A stretch of DNA of 64,000 nt from Sphingomonas sp. (GTDB taxonomy: Bacteria > Pseudomonadota > Alphaproteobacteria > Sphingomonadales > Sphingomonadaceae): assembly GCF_019746665.1 (NCBI RefSeq), contig NZ_JAIERS010000003.1:114605-178604 (forward strand), in the 5' to 3' direction. The notes under the pieces were generated by a model, which was not told the DNA's origin, did no database searches, and was given only the letters and a program-made list of their open reading frames with translations. This document shows, in pieces, positions 18,418-27,149 of this stretch. The position numbers and the translations under genes were made by a program. Every line of letters begins with the position of its first letter. The stretch's first letter is position 1.

Positions 18418-19587
18418 ATGGCCGATCTTGACTCGTCCCCGCGCCGTGCCGGCAACGCCATGCCGCTACCCAAGGAAGTCGCGCTCGTGCTCCAAGGAGG
18501 CGGCGCGCTCGGCAGCTATCAGGCGGGCGTGATCGACGGGCTCGCCGAATCGGCGATCGAGATCGACTGGGTCGCAGGCATTTCGATCGGCGCGGTCAAC
18601 GCCGCGATCTTCGCCGGCAACCCGCCCGAGCGCCGAGTGGAACGACTGCGCGCCTTTTGGGACAAGGTAACGAGCGCGCTCCCCAGCTTCCCGATCTTCC
18701 CCAACGACCGGGTGCGGGAATGGGTGCATGACTGGTCGGCGAGCTATGTGCTGGCGGCCGGGGTTCCGGGCTTCTTCACGCCGCGGCTGGTGCCGCCGCA
18801 ATGGGCGCCGCCCGGATCGACCGACGCGCTCAGCTATTACGACACGCGTCCGCTGATCGAAACGCTCGACGCGCTGGTCGATTGGGACTTGCTCAACAGC
18901 GGCGCGGTGCGGCTGTCGGTGGGCGCGGTGAACCTGGAAAGCGGCAATTTCCGCTATTTCGACACCAGTATAGAGCGGATCGACGCGCGGCACATCATGG
19001 CATCGGGCGCGCTGCCGCCGGGGCTGCCGCCGGTCGAGATCGATGGCTGCCTGTGGTGGGACGGCGGGCTCGTCTCGAACACCCCGCTCAGCCACATCCT
19101 TGAGAATCAGACCGAATCGATGCTGGCCTTCCAGGTCGATCTGTTCCCCGCCTCGAACACGCGGCCCAAAACGATGGCCGATGTCGAGGCGCGCGAAAAG
19201 GAAATCCGCTATTCGAGCCGTACCCGCCTCATCTCCGACCAGGCGATGCGCAAGCGGCGCGAGCATGAGGCGATCCGCCGCGTGCTCGACAAACTCCCCG
19301 AGGCATTGCGCCATGATGCCGACGTTGCCCGGCTCGCCGCGATCGCCGAGGACAAGCCGCTCAACATCGTCCAGCTGATCCACCGCGCCAATGCCTGGGA
19401 AGGCGGGTCGCGGGATTATGAATTCTCGGCACGGACCATGGCCGAGCATTGGGCCGCCGGGCGCAAGGCGATCGACGACGCGATGAGCAATGCCCAGCTG
19501 ATCGCCGAGAACATCCTTACCGGAACCAGCGCGGCCTTCGATATTTGCCCCTATCGCGCCGCGCACCAACCGATCGTTCGCAAGTAA
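18418..19587 (+). CDS. Patatin-like phospholipase family protein
   Basis: 389 residues. It has the patatin catalytic dyad: oxyanion loop QGGGALGSYQAGV, nucleophile elbow GISIG with Ser56, and catalytic Asp215 in the DGG motif (WWDGGLVSNTP). The C-terminal third is a DUF3734-like extension. The gene lies 12 bases upstream of 3-hydroxybutyrate dehydrogenase, a pairing found in PHB-using alphaproteobacteria. A role in lipid or PHB mobilisation is therefore likely but not proven. Confidence 0.88.
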   Translation: MADLDSSPRRAGNAMPLPKEVALVLQGGGALGSYQAGVIDGLAESAIEIDWVAGISIGAVNAAIFAGNPPERRVERLRAFWDKVTSALPSFPIFPNDRVREWVHDWSASYVLAAGVPGFFTPRLVPPQWAPPGSTDALSYYDTRPLIETLDALVDWDLLNSGAVRLSVGAVNLESGNFRYFDTSIERIDARHIMASGALPPGLPPVEIDGCLWWDGGLVSNTPLSHILENQTESMLAFQVDLFPASNTRPKTMADVEAREKEIRYSSRTRLISDQAMRKRREHEAIRRVLDKLPEALRHDADVARLAAIAEDKPLNIVQLIHRANAWEGGSRDYEFSARTMAEHWAAGRKAIDDAMSNAQLIAENILTGTSAAFDICPYRAAHQPIVRK

Positions 19588-19599
19588 AGGGAGACCTGC

Positions 19600-20385
19600 A
19601 TGTTCCTCAAAGGCAAAAGCGCGATCGTCACCGGATCGACCTCGGGCATCGGGCTCGATATCGCCAAGGCTTTCGCCGCCGAGGGCGCGCAGGTGATGAT
19701 CAACGGCTTTGGCGACGCGGACGCGATCGAGAAGGAGCGCGCGGGCCTCGCCACGCTGAGCGGCGGCAAGGCGCTGTACGACGCGGCGGACATGTCGAAG
19801 CCCGAGGCGATCACCGCGATGGCCGAGCGCGCCGCGGCCGAGTTCGGCGGGGTCGACATCATCGTCAATAATGCCGGCATCCAGCATGTCGCACCGATCG
19901 AGGATTTCCCGCCGGAGAAGTTCGCCGCGATCATCGCGATTAACATGAGCGCCGCGTGGCACCTGACACGCGCGGTGGTGCCGGGCATGAAGGCGAAGAA
20001 ATGGGGGCGGATCATCTCCACCGCCTCGGCCCATTCGCTCGTCGCGAGCCCGAACAAGAGCGCTTATGTGATGGCCAAGCACGGCATCGCCGGCCTCACC
20101 AAGACGATTGCGCTCGAAGTCGCGACCCATGGCATCACCGTGAACGCGATCAGCCCGGGCTATGTCTGGACCCCGCTCGTCGAGCACCAGATTCCCGACA
20201 CGATGAAGACCCGGGGGTTGACGCGCGAGCAGGTAATCAACGACGTTCTGCTCGATGCCCAGCCCACCAAGGAATTCGTCACCAGCGAGCAGGTCGCCGC
20301 GCTCGCGCTTTATCTCTGCCGGGACGAGGCCAAGTCGATCACCGGCACCAACTTGTCGATCGATGGCGGCTGGACCGCGCAATAG
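19600..20385 (+). CDS. bdhA: 3-hydroxybutyrate dehydrogenase
   Basis: 261 residues, classical short-chain dehydrogenase. It oxidises (R)-3-hydroxybutyrate, the PHB monomer, to acetoacetate with NAD. The cofactor motif TGSTSGIG, NNAG (NNAGIQHVAPIEDFP), catalytic Ser/Tyr/Lys (STASAHSL, then SAYVMAKHG) and C-terminal GTNLSIDGGWTAQ are present. SAHSLVASPNKSAYV and the PLVEHQIPD loop match the BDH subgroup. It forms an operon with the patatin gene and works with phaC/phasin (4-6.6 kb) and aceA (15.5 kb) in the PHB-acetyl-CoA-glyoxylate cycle. Confidence 0.93.
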   Translation: MFLKGKSAIVTGSTSGIGLDIAKAFAAEGAQVMINGFGDADAIEKERAGLATLSGGKALYDAADMSKPEAITAMAERAAAEFGGVDIIVNNAGIQHVAPIEDFPPEKFAAIIAINMSAAWHLTRAVVPGMKAKKWGRIISTASAHSLVASPNKSAYVMAKHGIAGLTKTIALEVATHGITVNAISPGYVWTPLVEHQIPDTMKTRGLTREQVINDVLLDAQPTKEFVTSEQVAALALYLCRDEAKSITGTNLSIDGGWTAQ

Positions 20386-20977
20386 GCGCCGCGCGGCGCT
20401 TGGCCTGGCGCTGGTCGGCGGGCTGCTGCTCGCCGCGAGCGTGCCGCGCTGGGACCAGCTGATCACCGACGCCGATCGCGACCGGCTGCGCTCGGCGCAT
20501 AACGCCTGGGTGGAAGCGCTCGCGCGCGTGCGGCCCGCGAACGCCGCCACGCTTGATGCCGAGGGCGCCTTGTTCGATGCCGACCGCGCGTTCGAGGATG
20601 GCGCGCTGCCGCCCGCCGGCGCTTATCGCTGCCGCGTGTTCAAGCTCGGCGCGAACGGCACCGCGATGGCCGAATTCACCACCTATCCGGCCGCGCGCTG
20701 CGCGGTGACCGGCCAGGGCGACGCGCGCGGCTTCGCCAAGCTCGACGGTGAGCAGCGTCCAGCGGGCACGCTCTACGCCCGCGAGCCCGCGCGCGGCGTG
20801 TTCCTCGGCGCGCTGGAACTCGGCATGGAGCAGCGCCCGATGGACTATGGCACCGACGCCAAGCGTGACCTGGCGGGGTTCGTCGAGCGCGTTGGCGAGC
20901 GGCGTTGGCGCGTGGTGCTGCCCTATCCCCGGTTCGAATCGATCCTCGACGTGATCGAGCTGGTGCCGGAGGGGTAG
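20363..20977 (+). CDS. DUF4893 exported protein
   Basis: 204 residues. It starts inside the end of bdhA (23-base overlap, different frame), which suggests coupling. The N-terminus RNRRRAALGLALVGGLLLAA is a signal peptide. The mature part has the DUF4893 pattern: WDQLITDADRDRLR, then GAYRCRVFKLG and the C-terminal RRWRVVLPYPRFES followed by LDVIELVP. The family is typical of sphingomonads and has no known function. Confidence 0.78.
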   Translation: MAAGPRNRRRAALGLALVGGLLLAASVPRWDQLITDADRDRLRSAHNAWVEALARVRPANAATLDAEGALFDADRAFEDGALPPAGAYRCRVFKLGANGTAMAEFTTYPAARCAVTGQGDARGFAKLDGEQRPAGTLYAREPARGVFLGALELGMEQRPMDYGTDAKRDLAGFVERVGERRWRVVLPYPRFESILDVIELVPEG

Positions 20978-21018
20978 GGCGGGCCGGTTGCGCGTGGCGA
21001 GGCGCCGGGGAAGAGTGG

Positions 21019-22446
21019 TCAAAGCCCGAGCTGGACGCGCTGCGCGACGATCACCAGCACCGCCGCGAGCGCGCCCAGCGCCAGGCTGCGCCGATCGGTG
21101 ATCGCGAAGGCGATCGGATCGCCCGACACCTCGCCGCGCCGCGCCATCGTCCACAGCCGCGTGAGCCAGTAGAGCAGGATCAGGCACAGGCCCGAGAGCA
21201 GTTGCGGCGTGCCATGCGCGTAAACCTCGCTGACATGGCTGATGAACAGGGCGAGCACCAGGATCGAGGTCATCGCCGCGGCGACGCCCATCATCATCAC
21301 CACCTCGACATCCGCCGGGGCATAGCCGCGCCCGCCGAGCAGCCGGCGAGGATCTTCGCTCGGCTGGGCGAGCTCGGCATAACGCTTGAGGTAAGCAAGG
21401 CTGAGGAACAGGAAGATCGAAAAGGTCAGCAACCAGCTGCTCACCGGCACCGCGATCGCCACCGCGCCGGCGAAGATGCGCAGCGTGTAGAGGCAGGCGA
21501 GCACGATCACGTCGAGCGTCACCACCGCCTTCAGCCTGAGACTATACGCCTTGGTGAGCACCAGATAGCCCGCAAGCACCAGCGCGAAGCGGGGGCCGAG
21601 CGTGCCCCAGGCGGCAATCGGGCTCGCGACCAGCAGCAGCGCGGCGGCCAGAATGGCGTGCGGGATCGGCAGCGCGCCGCTCGCGAGCGGGCGGTGGCGC
21701 TTGGTGCGGTGCGCGCGGTCGGACTCGATATCGAGCAGATCGTTGACCAGATATACGCCCGAAGCGGCGAGTGAGAAGAACAGGAAGGCGCCCACCGCCC
21801 GCACGATCAGCGCGGGATCGCTCCACAGCCCGGACGTCGCGAGCGGCACGAACACCAAGGCGTTCTTCGCCCATTGGTGCGGGCGCATCGCCTTCACCAG
21901 CGCGCGTGCAGGGCGCGGGCGCGGGGCGATGCGGCGCACGCCGGCCGGGGCGTGATCGACGCTGAGCGCGCCCGTCGCCGCTTGCCAGATCGGGCGATCG
22001 GCGGGGGCGTCCCCCAGATAATCGAACGGGCCGGCGGCATCGGCCACGATCCAGGCGAGCTTGCGCCGTCCTTTCAGGTTCACTCGCGCGCTTGCCCCCG
22101 CGACCGCGTCGAACAGCCCCAGATGCCGGGCGATGCGGGCAACGTTGCGCTGGTGCGATCCGCTCGCCAGCACCACCCGGCGTCCTTGTGCGCGCGCCTC
22201 GGCGATCAGCGCGAGCACTTCGGCGCGATAAGGCAGCCGCGCGGGATCGACCGGGCAGGCGCGCGCGACCATCGCCTTGGCGACGGCGCGCCCGCGCAGC
22301 AGCCACCAGACCAACAGCAGCGCCGGCCACAATCCGCGCCGGGCGAAGCGCACGAAACTTTCCAGCGACACGTCCGCCGGGGTGAGCGTGCGATCGAGAT
22401 CGACGTAGAGCGGCCGGGTGGTGGCGATCGGGGCGTGCAGGTTCAT
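21019..22446 (-). CDS. UbiA-family prenyltransferase with N-terminal HAD domain
   Basis: 475 residues. Residues 10-180 are a HAD-type phosphatase domain (YVDLDRTLTPADVS as motif I, VLASGSHQRNVARIARHLG, then DYLGDAPADRPIW). Residues 190-475 are a multi-pass UbiA prenyltransferase with the Asp-rich motif NDLLDIESDRAHRTKRHRP. The arrangement is like decaprenyl-phosphate phosphoribosyltransferase relatives fused to a phosphatase, which would transfer a sugar phosphate to a polyprenyl lipid and dephosphorylate it. The ATGA overlap with the upstream membrane glycosyltransferase suggests joint work on lipid-linked sugars. Substrates are inferred. Confidence 0.85.
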   Translation of the reverse strand: MNLHAPIATTRPLYVDLDRTLTPADVSLESFVRFARRGLWPALLLVWWLLRGRAVAKAMVARACPVDPARLPYRAEVLALIAEARAQGRRVVLASGSHQRNVARIARHLGLFDAVAGASARVNLKGRRKLAWIVADAAGPFDYLGDAPADRPIWQAATGALSVDHAPAGVRRIAPRPRPARALVKAMRPHQWAKNALVFVPLATSGLWSDPALIVRAVGAFLFFSLAASGVYLVNDLLDIESDRAHRTKRHRPLASGALPIPHAILAAALLLVASPIAAWGTLGPRFALVLAGYLVLTKAYSLRLKAVVTLDVIVLACLYTLRIFAGAVAIAVPVSSWLLTFSIFLFLSLAYLKRYAELAQPSEDPRRLLGGRGYAPADVEVVMMMGVAAAMTSILVLALFISHVSEVYAHGTPQLLSGLCLILLYWLTRLWTMARRGEVSGDPIAFAITDRRSLALGALAAVLVIVAQRVQLGL

Positions 22447-23660
22447 GCGAGCACCTCCCGCCGCGGCGCGCGCCGTTCGAGCAGCGGCACCAGGCCGAGC
22501 GCGGCGAGCGCGCCGACCAGCGGCATCGCCGGCAGCCGGTAGCGCGGCATCACATAGGCGGCGGCATGGACCGCCCAGAACAAAGCGATGATGGCAGCGA
22601 CCAATCGCGCCCCTCGCCCCAACCCCCGCCAGCGCACGAGCGTTGCCCCGGCGAGCGCGAGCAGCAGCAGATGCTGCGCAATCTCGCCCCAGCGCAACAG
22701 CGTGACGAGCGCGCCATGCCGATCGCCTGCCCCCGGCGGATCGGGCAGCCAGAACAGCAGCAGCTTCGTCGCGCTCAGCGCCGCCGTCTGCCCCGGATGC
22801 GCGGCGATATGCGCGCGGGCGAGCCGGCCGAGTTCATCGGTCGAAGCCAGTTCGCCGAGCCGCGCGTGCATCCGCTTCCATTCGGCCCCCAGCGGGCTGT
22901 CGCGCATGCTGACGAACCGCCCGGTCGCGTTGGGGTTGTTGCCGACATACAGGTTGAACGGCGCGTTGGTCGTCAGCACGGGGCGGCCGAGCACGTCCTG
23001 CGTGTGCCACAGCCAAGGGAGCAGCACCGCGCCGGTTGCCCCGGCGAACAGCGCCAGCGCGGGCAGCATCGCCCGACGCTCGCCCCGCCACCAGAGCGCG
23101 AGCGGCAGCGCCGCGCCGGTCAGGATCACCGAGGCGCCGGCGAGCAGCCCCGCGCCATAAGCGAGCCCGGCGCCGATGCTCCACAGTCGCGGTCGCCGCG
23201 TTTCCAGCAGCGCGACACAGGCAATGGCGAAGCCCAGCAGCAGCGGCACCGACAGATTTTCGCGCGCAGCCAACGCCGTGGCGAGCGCGGCGGGGGCGAG
23301 CAGCGCGGTGAACGCCGCCGTCACCAAGCCGACGCCCTCGCCACCCACGCGCCGCCCGAGCAGCTCGGCGAGCAGGATCGCCGCCGCCGCCAGCACCAGG
23401 TTCGCGCCGAGTACCACGCCCGCGTTCGCACCGAACAGCGCGAAAAGCGGCGCGAGCGCGAGCGGATAGCCGGGGCTGTAAAAGGCATGGTTGCCCCAGA
23501 TGTCGCGCATCCCGCCCGCCTCGAACGCGGTCGCCGCCATCAGCGCATAGCTGTGCGCATCGGCGTCGCTCAGATCGAACGGCTGCACCGCCATCGCCGC
23601 GAGCCGCAGCAACAGCCCCGCGAGCAGGATGGTCAGCAACAGAAAATGCCGGCGCGTCAT
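22443..23660 (-). CDS. Polytopic membrane glycosyltransferase (GT39/ArnT-like)
   Basis: 405 residues with about ten hydrophobic segments. The first periplasmic loop after the N-terminal helix carries the acidic DLSDADAHSYALMA, like the catalytic loop of polyprenyl-phosphate-sugar-using GT-C enzymes, followed by GNHAFYSPGYPLALAPLFAL. It overlaps the UbiA gene by four bases and sits next to a small EamA-like gene on the opposite strand, giving a putative lipid-sugar module. The exact sugar and acceptor are unknown. Confidence 0.72.
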   Translation of the reverse strand: MTRRHFLLLTILLAGLLLRLAAMAVQPFDLSDADAHSYALMAATAFEAGGMRDIWGNHAFYSPGYPLALAPLFALFGANAGVVLGANLVLAAAAILLAELLGRRVGGEGVGLVTAAFTALLAPAALATALAARENLSVPLLLGFAIACVALLETRRPRLWSIGAGLAYGAGLLAGASVILTGAALPLALWWRGERRAMLPALALFAGATGAVLLPWLWHTQDVLGRPVLTTNAPFNLYVGNNPNATGRFVSMRDSPLGAEWKRMHARLGELASTDELGRLARAHIAAHPGQTAALSATKLLLFWLPDPPGAGDRHGALVTLLRWGEIAQHLLLLALAGATLVRWRGLGRGARLVAAIIALFWAVHAAAYVMPRYRLPAMPLVGALAALGLVPLLERRAPRREVLA

Positions 23661-23723
23661 GGCTTAGCGCCATGCCCGATCGGCGTTGAGATTGGCTTAA
23701 GCTGGAGCTGCTAGAGCGCGGCT

Positions 23724-24098
23724 ATGCGCTTTTCCGACCTGTCGCTGATCCTGGTGAGCGTCGCGCTCAGCGCGAGCGGGCAATTGCTGTTGAAGCTGGG
23801 GGCGAGCGCACCCGCGGTGCGCGGCGCGATCGCCGGCGGCGCGCCGGGCGAGCGGCTGCTCGCGCTTGCAACCACCCCGGCGCTGGTCGGCGGGCTGATG
23901 GTCTATGCTTTGTCGGCGGCGGCGTGGATCGTGGTGCTGTCGAAGCTCGATCTGTCGCTCGCCTATCCGTTCGTCGGGCTCGGCTTCGTCGTCACTTTCC
24001 TGATCGGGGTCCTGCTGCTGGGTGAGCCCGCGAGCGCGGGGCGGCTGGCGGGAACCTTGCTGATCGCCGGCGGCGCGGTGCTGGTCGCGCGCGGGTAG
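23724..24098 (+). CDS. Small EamA/SMR-like membrane protein
   Basis: 124 residues, four transmembrane helices. SGQLLLKLGAS in helix 1 and LSLAYPFVGLGFVVTFLIGV resemble SMR/DMT-fold proteins of the ArnE/ArnF type, which flip undecaprenyl-phosphate-sugars. Its place beside a GT-C transferase and a UbiA enzyme supports a flippase subunit role. It is transcribed divergently from them, 63 bases away. Confidence 0.7.
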   Translation: MRFSDLSLILVSVALSASGQLLLKLGASAPAVRGAIAGGAPGERLLALATTPALVGGLMVYALSAAAWIVVLSKLDLSLAYPFVGLGFVVTFLIGVLLLGEPASAGRLAGTLLIAGGAVLVARG

Positions 24099-24110
24099 TC
24101 GAACCCCGCG

Positions 24111-24146
24111 ACGCCGCCATCCCCGCGCAGGCAGGAATGGCGGCGT
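24111..24146. terminator. Inverted repeat between convergent EamA-like and S10 peptidase genes
   Basis: ACGCCGCCAT (24111-24120) and ATGGCGGCGT (24137-24146) are perfect 10-bp complements around a 16-base GC-rich loop. Its place between two convergent stops suggests a bidirectional terminator or a REP-like repeat. Confidence 0.5.
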
Positions 24147-24160
24147 TGGGTGAAGCACGC

Positions 24161-25720
24161 TTACCGCGCCACCTCGTCATACCAGCGCGCCAGATCGTCG
24201 TGCAGTTGCGCCAGCGCCTGCGGGTTCAGGTAAATCATGTGTCCGCTTTCATAATAAGTGAAGCTGACATTCTTCTGCAGGTTTTCGGGCAACAGCATGT
24301 GGTTGGCATCGAACTCGGCGCCGTAGAAAGGTGTCGCCATGTCGTAATAGCCGTTCAGGAACAGCACTTTCATATAGGGATTGGTGCGCATCGTGTACGC
24401 GAGATCGACCGCCGTGTTGGGGCTGGTCTGCGCGCCGCGCTGGCCAGGGGCGCGGTGGCGCCAATCCCAATCGAAGCCGCTTTCGCGTGCCGAAACCTTA
24501 TACGGCAGTTCGGTCTTGTAGCCGAGCGTTCGCGCCGCATAGTCCATGAACGCCGAGACATAGGCACCGGTGATTGCGGTCGAGGCGGGATCATCGTCGG
24601 GCGAATCGGCGTTCGCGTCCGCGACGTTCAGCAGATAGCGGGAATCGAGCCGCCCGGTCGCGACGCGGCGGTCGCGCAGCAACTCGGTTTGGAAATGGCC
24701 GAGATCGATCCGCAGATTGGCGCGCAGGATGAACGCCTCCGACAGGCCGGTATAAGCCGCCATCTGCTTGGCGATCGCCTGCGCCTCGGCCGCCGGCAGC
24801 GCCGATCCCTTGGCGAGCGCGGCGGCATAGGGCCCGCTCACCCATTGCCGCACCTCGGCGAGGAACGCCTTCAGGTCCGCCGGGCGGTTGGGCACGCGCT
24901 GGTGATACCAGGCGGTCGCGGCGAAGCCCGGGAACAGCACCATGTAATTCTGGTCATAGCCCGGCTGGCGCACGCCGTAGTTGAGGATGGTCGACAGCAG
25001 CACCACCCCGTTCAGGCTCATCCCGCGCTGTTCGAGCAGCGCGGAGACCGCCCCCGAGCGCAACGTGCCATAGCTTTCGCCGAACAGGATTTTGGGCGAA
25101 CCCCAGCGGTTATACTTGGTCACATAGCGCATGATCGCGCGGGCGAAGGCGTCGGCGTCCTGGTCGACCCCCCAGAAATCCTTGCCGGTCTTGTCGCCGA
25201 GCGGCCGCGACCAGCCCGCCCCGATCGCGTCGATGAAGACGAGGTCGGTCTTGTCGAGCAGCGAATAGGGATTGGGCGCGATGCCGCCCGCGCCGGGGGC
25301 GACATATTCCGGGTTGGTGGTCTGCACCCGGACGGGGCCGAAGCTGCCCATATGCAGCCACAGGCTCGCCGAGCCGGGGCCGCCGTTGAACAGGAACGAC
25401 ACCGGTCGCTTGCCACCGCCATCCCTGGTATAGGCGGTGTAGAACACGCTCGCGGTCGGTTTGCCGTCATCGTCGCGGATCGTCAGCGTCCCGGCGGTCG
25501 CGGTATAGGCGATCGGCGCGCCCTTCACGGTGACGCTGCCCTTGCTGGTGAAGGCCTGCTCCTCGACCGGAGGCTTGGGCCAGCCGGCATCGGCCTCCGC
25601 CGCCATCGCCTCGCGGTGCCCCTGCAGCTTGGGCGGATCGACCTTCTTCTCCTGCGCGAGCGTAGGCGTGGCGCAAGTAGCGAGCAGCGCGAGCGCAAGA
25701 GACGAGCGTGTTTTCAGCAT
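24161..25720 (-). CDS. S10 family serine carboxypeptidase-like protein
   Basis: 519 residues with signal peptide MLKTRSSLALALLATCATPT (cleavage near LAQ). Catalytic elements: oxyanion NGGPGSASLWLHMGSFGP, nucleophile GESYG (ILFGESYGTLRSG), Asp in LNGYYDMATPF and His in YYESGHMIYL. This is the bacterial branch of serine carboxypeptidases common in sphingomonads and xanthomonads, acting in the periplasm or outside on peptide C-termini. Single gene. Confidence 0.9.
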   Translation of the reverse strand: MLKTRSSLALALLATCATPTLAQEKKVDPPKLQGHREAMAAEADAGWPKPPVEEQAFTSKGSVTVKGAPIAYTATAGTLTIRDDDGKPTASVFYTAYTRDGGGKRPVSFLFNGGPGSASLWLHMGSFGPVRVQTTNPEYVAPGAGGIAPNPYSLLDKTDLVFIDAIGAGWSRPLGDKTGKDFWGVDQDADAFARAIMRYVTKYNRWGSPKILFGESYGTLRSGAVSALLEQRGMSLNGVVLLSTILNYGVRQPGYDQNYMVLFPGFAATAWYHQRVPNRPADLKAFLAEVRQWVSGPYAAALAKGSALPAAEAQAIAKQMAAYTGLSEAFILRANLRIDLGHFQTELLRDRRVATGRLDSRYLLNVADANADSPDDDPASTAITGAYVSAFMDYAARTLGYKTELPYKVSARESGFDWDWRHRAPGQRGAQTSPNTAVDLAYTMRTNPYMKVLFLNGYYDMATPFYGAEFDANHMLLPENLQKNVSFTYYESGHMIYLNPQALAQLHDDLARWYDEVAR

Positions 25721-25839
25721 GGAACGGCTTCCCCCTTATCGTTTTTCCGACACCGATTATGGCGCCCGGCGCACCGTGCGCAATAGACGGTGCGGCGGCG
25801 TCAAGATATATTGGTATTCATCAAGCAAGGGAGGTGCCG

Positions 25840-26697
25840 ATGCGCGCGTTGATCCTGGTGTTTGCGGCGGCAATGCTCGCCGGTGTCGGCGCGGCCCGCG
25901 CGACGACTGACGATGTCACGGTTACCGGGACCAAGCTCACCGAACAGGCAGCGCGCGAACGGGCGGACAGCTTTGTCCGCCAGCTCCAGATCGCGAATTC
26001 AGGCAAGCAGCTTGGCCGCTGGCATGGCCCGATCTGCCCGAAAGTCATTGGTGCGCCCGAGCAAGAAGCCAAACGCTTTATGCGGCGGATCGCAGCGATC
26101 GCCAGGCCGCTTGGGGTGGCGGCACAGTTCGCTAACTGTAACGCCAATTTCATCGTCATCTTGACAGACGATTCGACTAAACTGATCGACAAGATCGAGC
26201 GCAACGTTCCTGCGCCGCCCTCAACGCTCGATCCGATCGCGTTTCGTAAGCTGCTGCATGACGACGCTCCGATCCGCTGGTGGTACAGGTTTGGCATCAG
26301 CGCGCCTGGGGGAGGCTTCTTACCGTCGCCGGTCGGGGCGAGTGACGGCCAACCGATCGTCTTCCAGCCAAATGAAACGCCGCGCATCAAGGTACCGGCC
26401 GTGCGCTCGATCAGCGCGGCGCTGATCGTGATCGACCGCCGCAAGCTGCTCGGCGTGCCGTACGATACGCTCAGCGCCTATGCCGCCTTTGTCGGGCTCG
26501 CGGAGATCGTGGCACCCAAACAGGCGCCGCCCTATTCGGTGCTTGCCTTGTGCGACGAGAGCAGTTGCCCGGTCGCGCCCAGCTTCACCGACGCGGCGCT
26601 GCTGGAAACCGTTTACAAGACCGAGGACCAACGTGATGGCCTTTATCATCGCATCGCCGTCACCAACGCGCTCGCGGCGCGGCTGGAGGGCAAGTAA
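25840..26697 (+). CDS. Hypothetical exported protein
   Basis: 285 residues, not recognised as a named family. It has a signal peptide (MRALILVFAAAMLAGVGAAR), then a region starting VTVTGTKLTEQAARERADSF. Two cysteine pairs (HGPICPKVIG with FANCNANFIV, and LCDESSCPV) suggest disulfides. GGGRGG-type or catalytic motifs are absent. GGGAGG (GGGAGGTG context) precedes the ATG at 25840. Related proteins with an opening VTVTG and HGPICPKV occur as secreted proteins of unknown role in sphingomonads. Base use is a little less GC-rich than its neighbours. Confidence 0.7.
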   Translation: MRALILVFAAAMLAGVGAARATTDDVTVTGTKLTEQAARERADSFVRQLQIANSGKQLGRWHGPICPKVIGAPEQEAKRFMRRIAAIARPLGVAAQFANCNANFIVILTDDSTKLIDKIERNVPAPPSTLDPIAFRKLLHDDAPIRWWYRFGISAPGGGFLPSPVGASDGQPIVFQPNETPRIKVPAVRSISAALIVIDRRKLLGVPYDTLSAYAAFVGLAEIVAPKQAPPYSVLALCDESSCPVAPSFTDAALLETVYKTEDQRDGLYHRIAVTNALAARLEGK

Positions 26698-26707
26698 GCC
26701 CTTGGCC

Positions 26708-26808
26708 TAGAGCGATTTCGAGGCAGGTGGAATCACCTGCCGGCTCGGAAATCGCGGCAAACCAACAATCTAGAGCGGCGATCCGATGCAATCGGATCGC
26801 CGCTCTAG
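26708..26808. repeat. Dispersed palindromic repeat, copy 1
   Basis: Two palindromes in tandem. The first spans GCGATTTCGAGGCAGGTG... to CACCTGCCGGCTCGGAAATC and folds around GAAT. The second is an 18-bp perfect stem (26770-26787 with 26791-26808) over the 3-base loop GCA. The first half recurs in opposite orientation at 45096-45142. The stem reaches into the stop of the DUF393 gene, so it may end transcription from both sides. Confidence 0.7.
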
Positions 26809-27149
26809 CGTGCGAGCCGCTGCAACGCGGGGCGCACGCGCAGGAAACCGCGATAGGCGCGCTCGAGCAGCCACAACGCGCCCGGCAGGCGCGCGGCGAG
26901 CCCCAAGGGGCGGAGCAGCGGCACCGCGCGCCACATCGCCGCGAACGCCGCCGCGCCCGACAGCAGCACCCCGCCCTCGCGCGCATGGAAACGCGCGAGC
27001 AACATGGCGCGATCGATCGGGCAGGCGGCGTCTTCGCCGGCGACATCGATGAACTCGATCGCGCGCCGCCGATCGAGCCGGCGGATCAGCGCGATCTCGC
27101 GGGTGCACAGCGGGCAAGCGCCATCATACCAGACCGTCAGCCTATTCAT
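26805..27149 (-). CDS. DUF393 (DCC family) thiol-oxidoreductase-like protein
   Basis: 114 residues. The N-terminal WYDGACPLCTREI contains the DxxCxxC motif that defines the DCC family (thioredoxin-like fold, putative thiol-disulfide oxidoreductase), followed by the AMLLARFHA segment and GVLLSGAAAFAAMWRAVP. The start at 27149 overlaps the stop of the upstream AIM24-like gene by a few bases, so the two form an operon. Confidence 0.87.
   Translation of the reverse strand: MNRLTVWYDGACPLCTREIALIRRLDRRRAIEFIDVAGEDAACPIDRAMLLARFHAREGGVLLSGAAAFAAMWRAVPLLRPLGLAARLPGALWLLERAYRGFLRVRPALQRLAR

Noticed and set aside
18466..20550. About 690-codon minus-strand frame opposite patatin and bdhA
   Set aside because: It spans two well-supported genes and has no domain signature; a GC-frame artefact.
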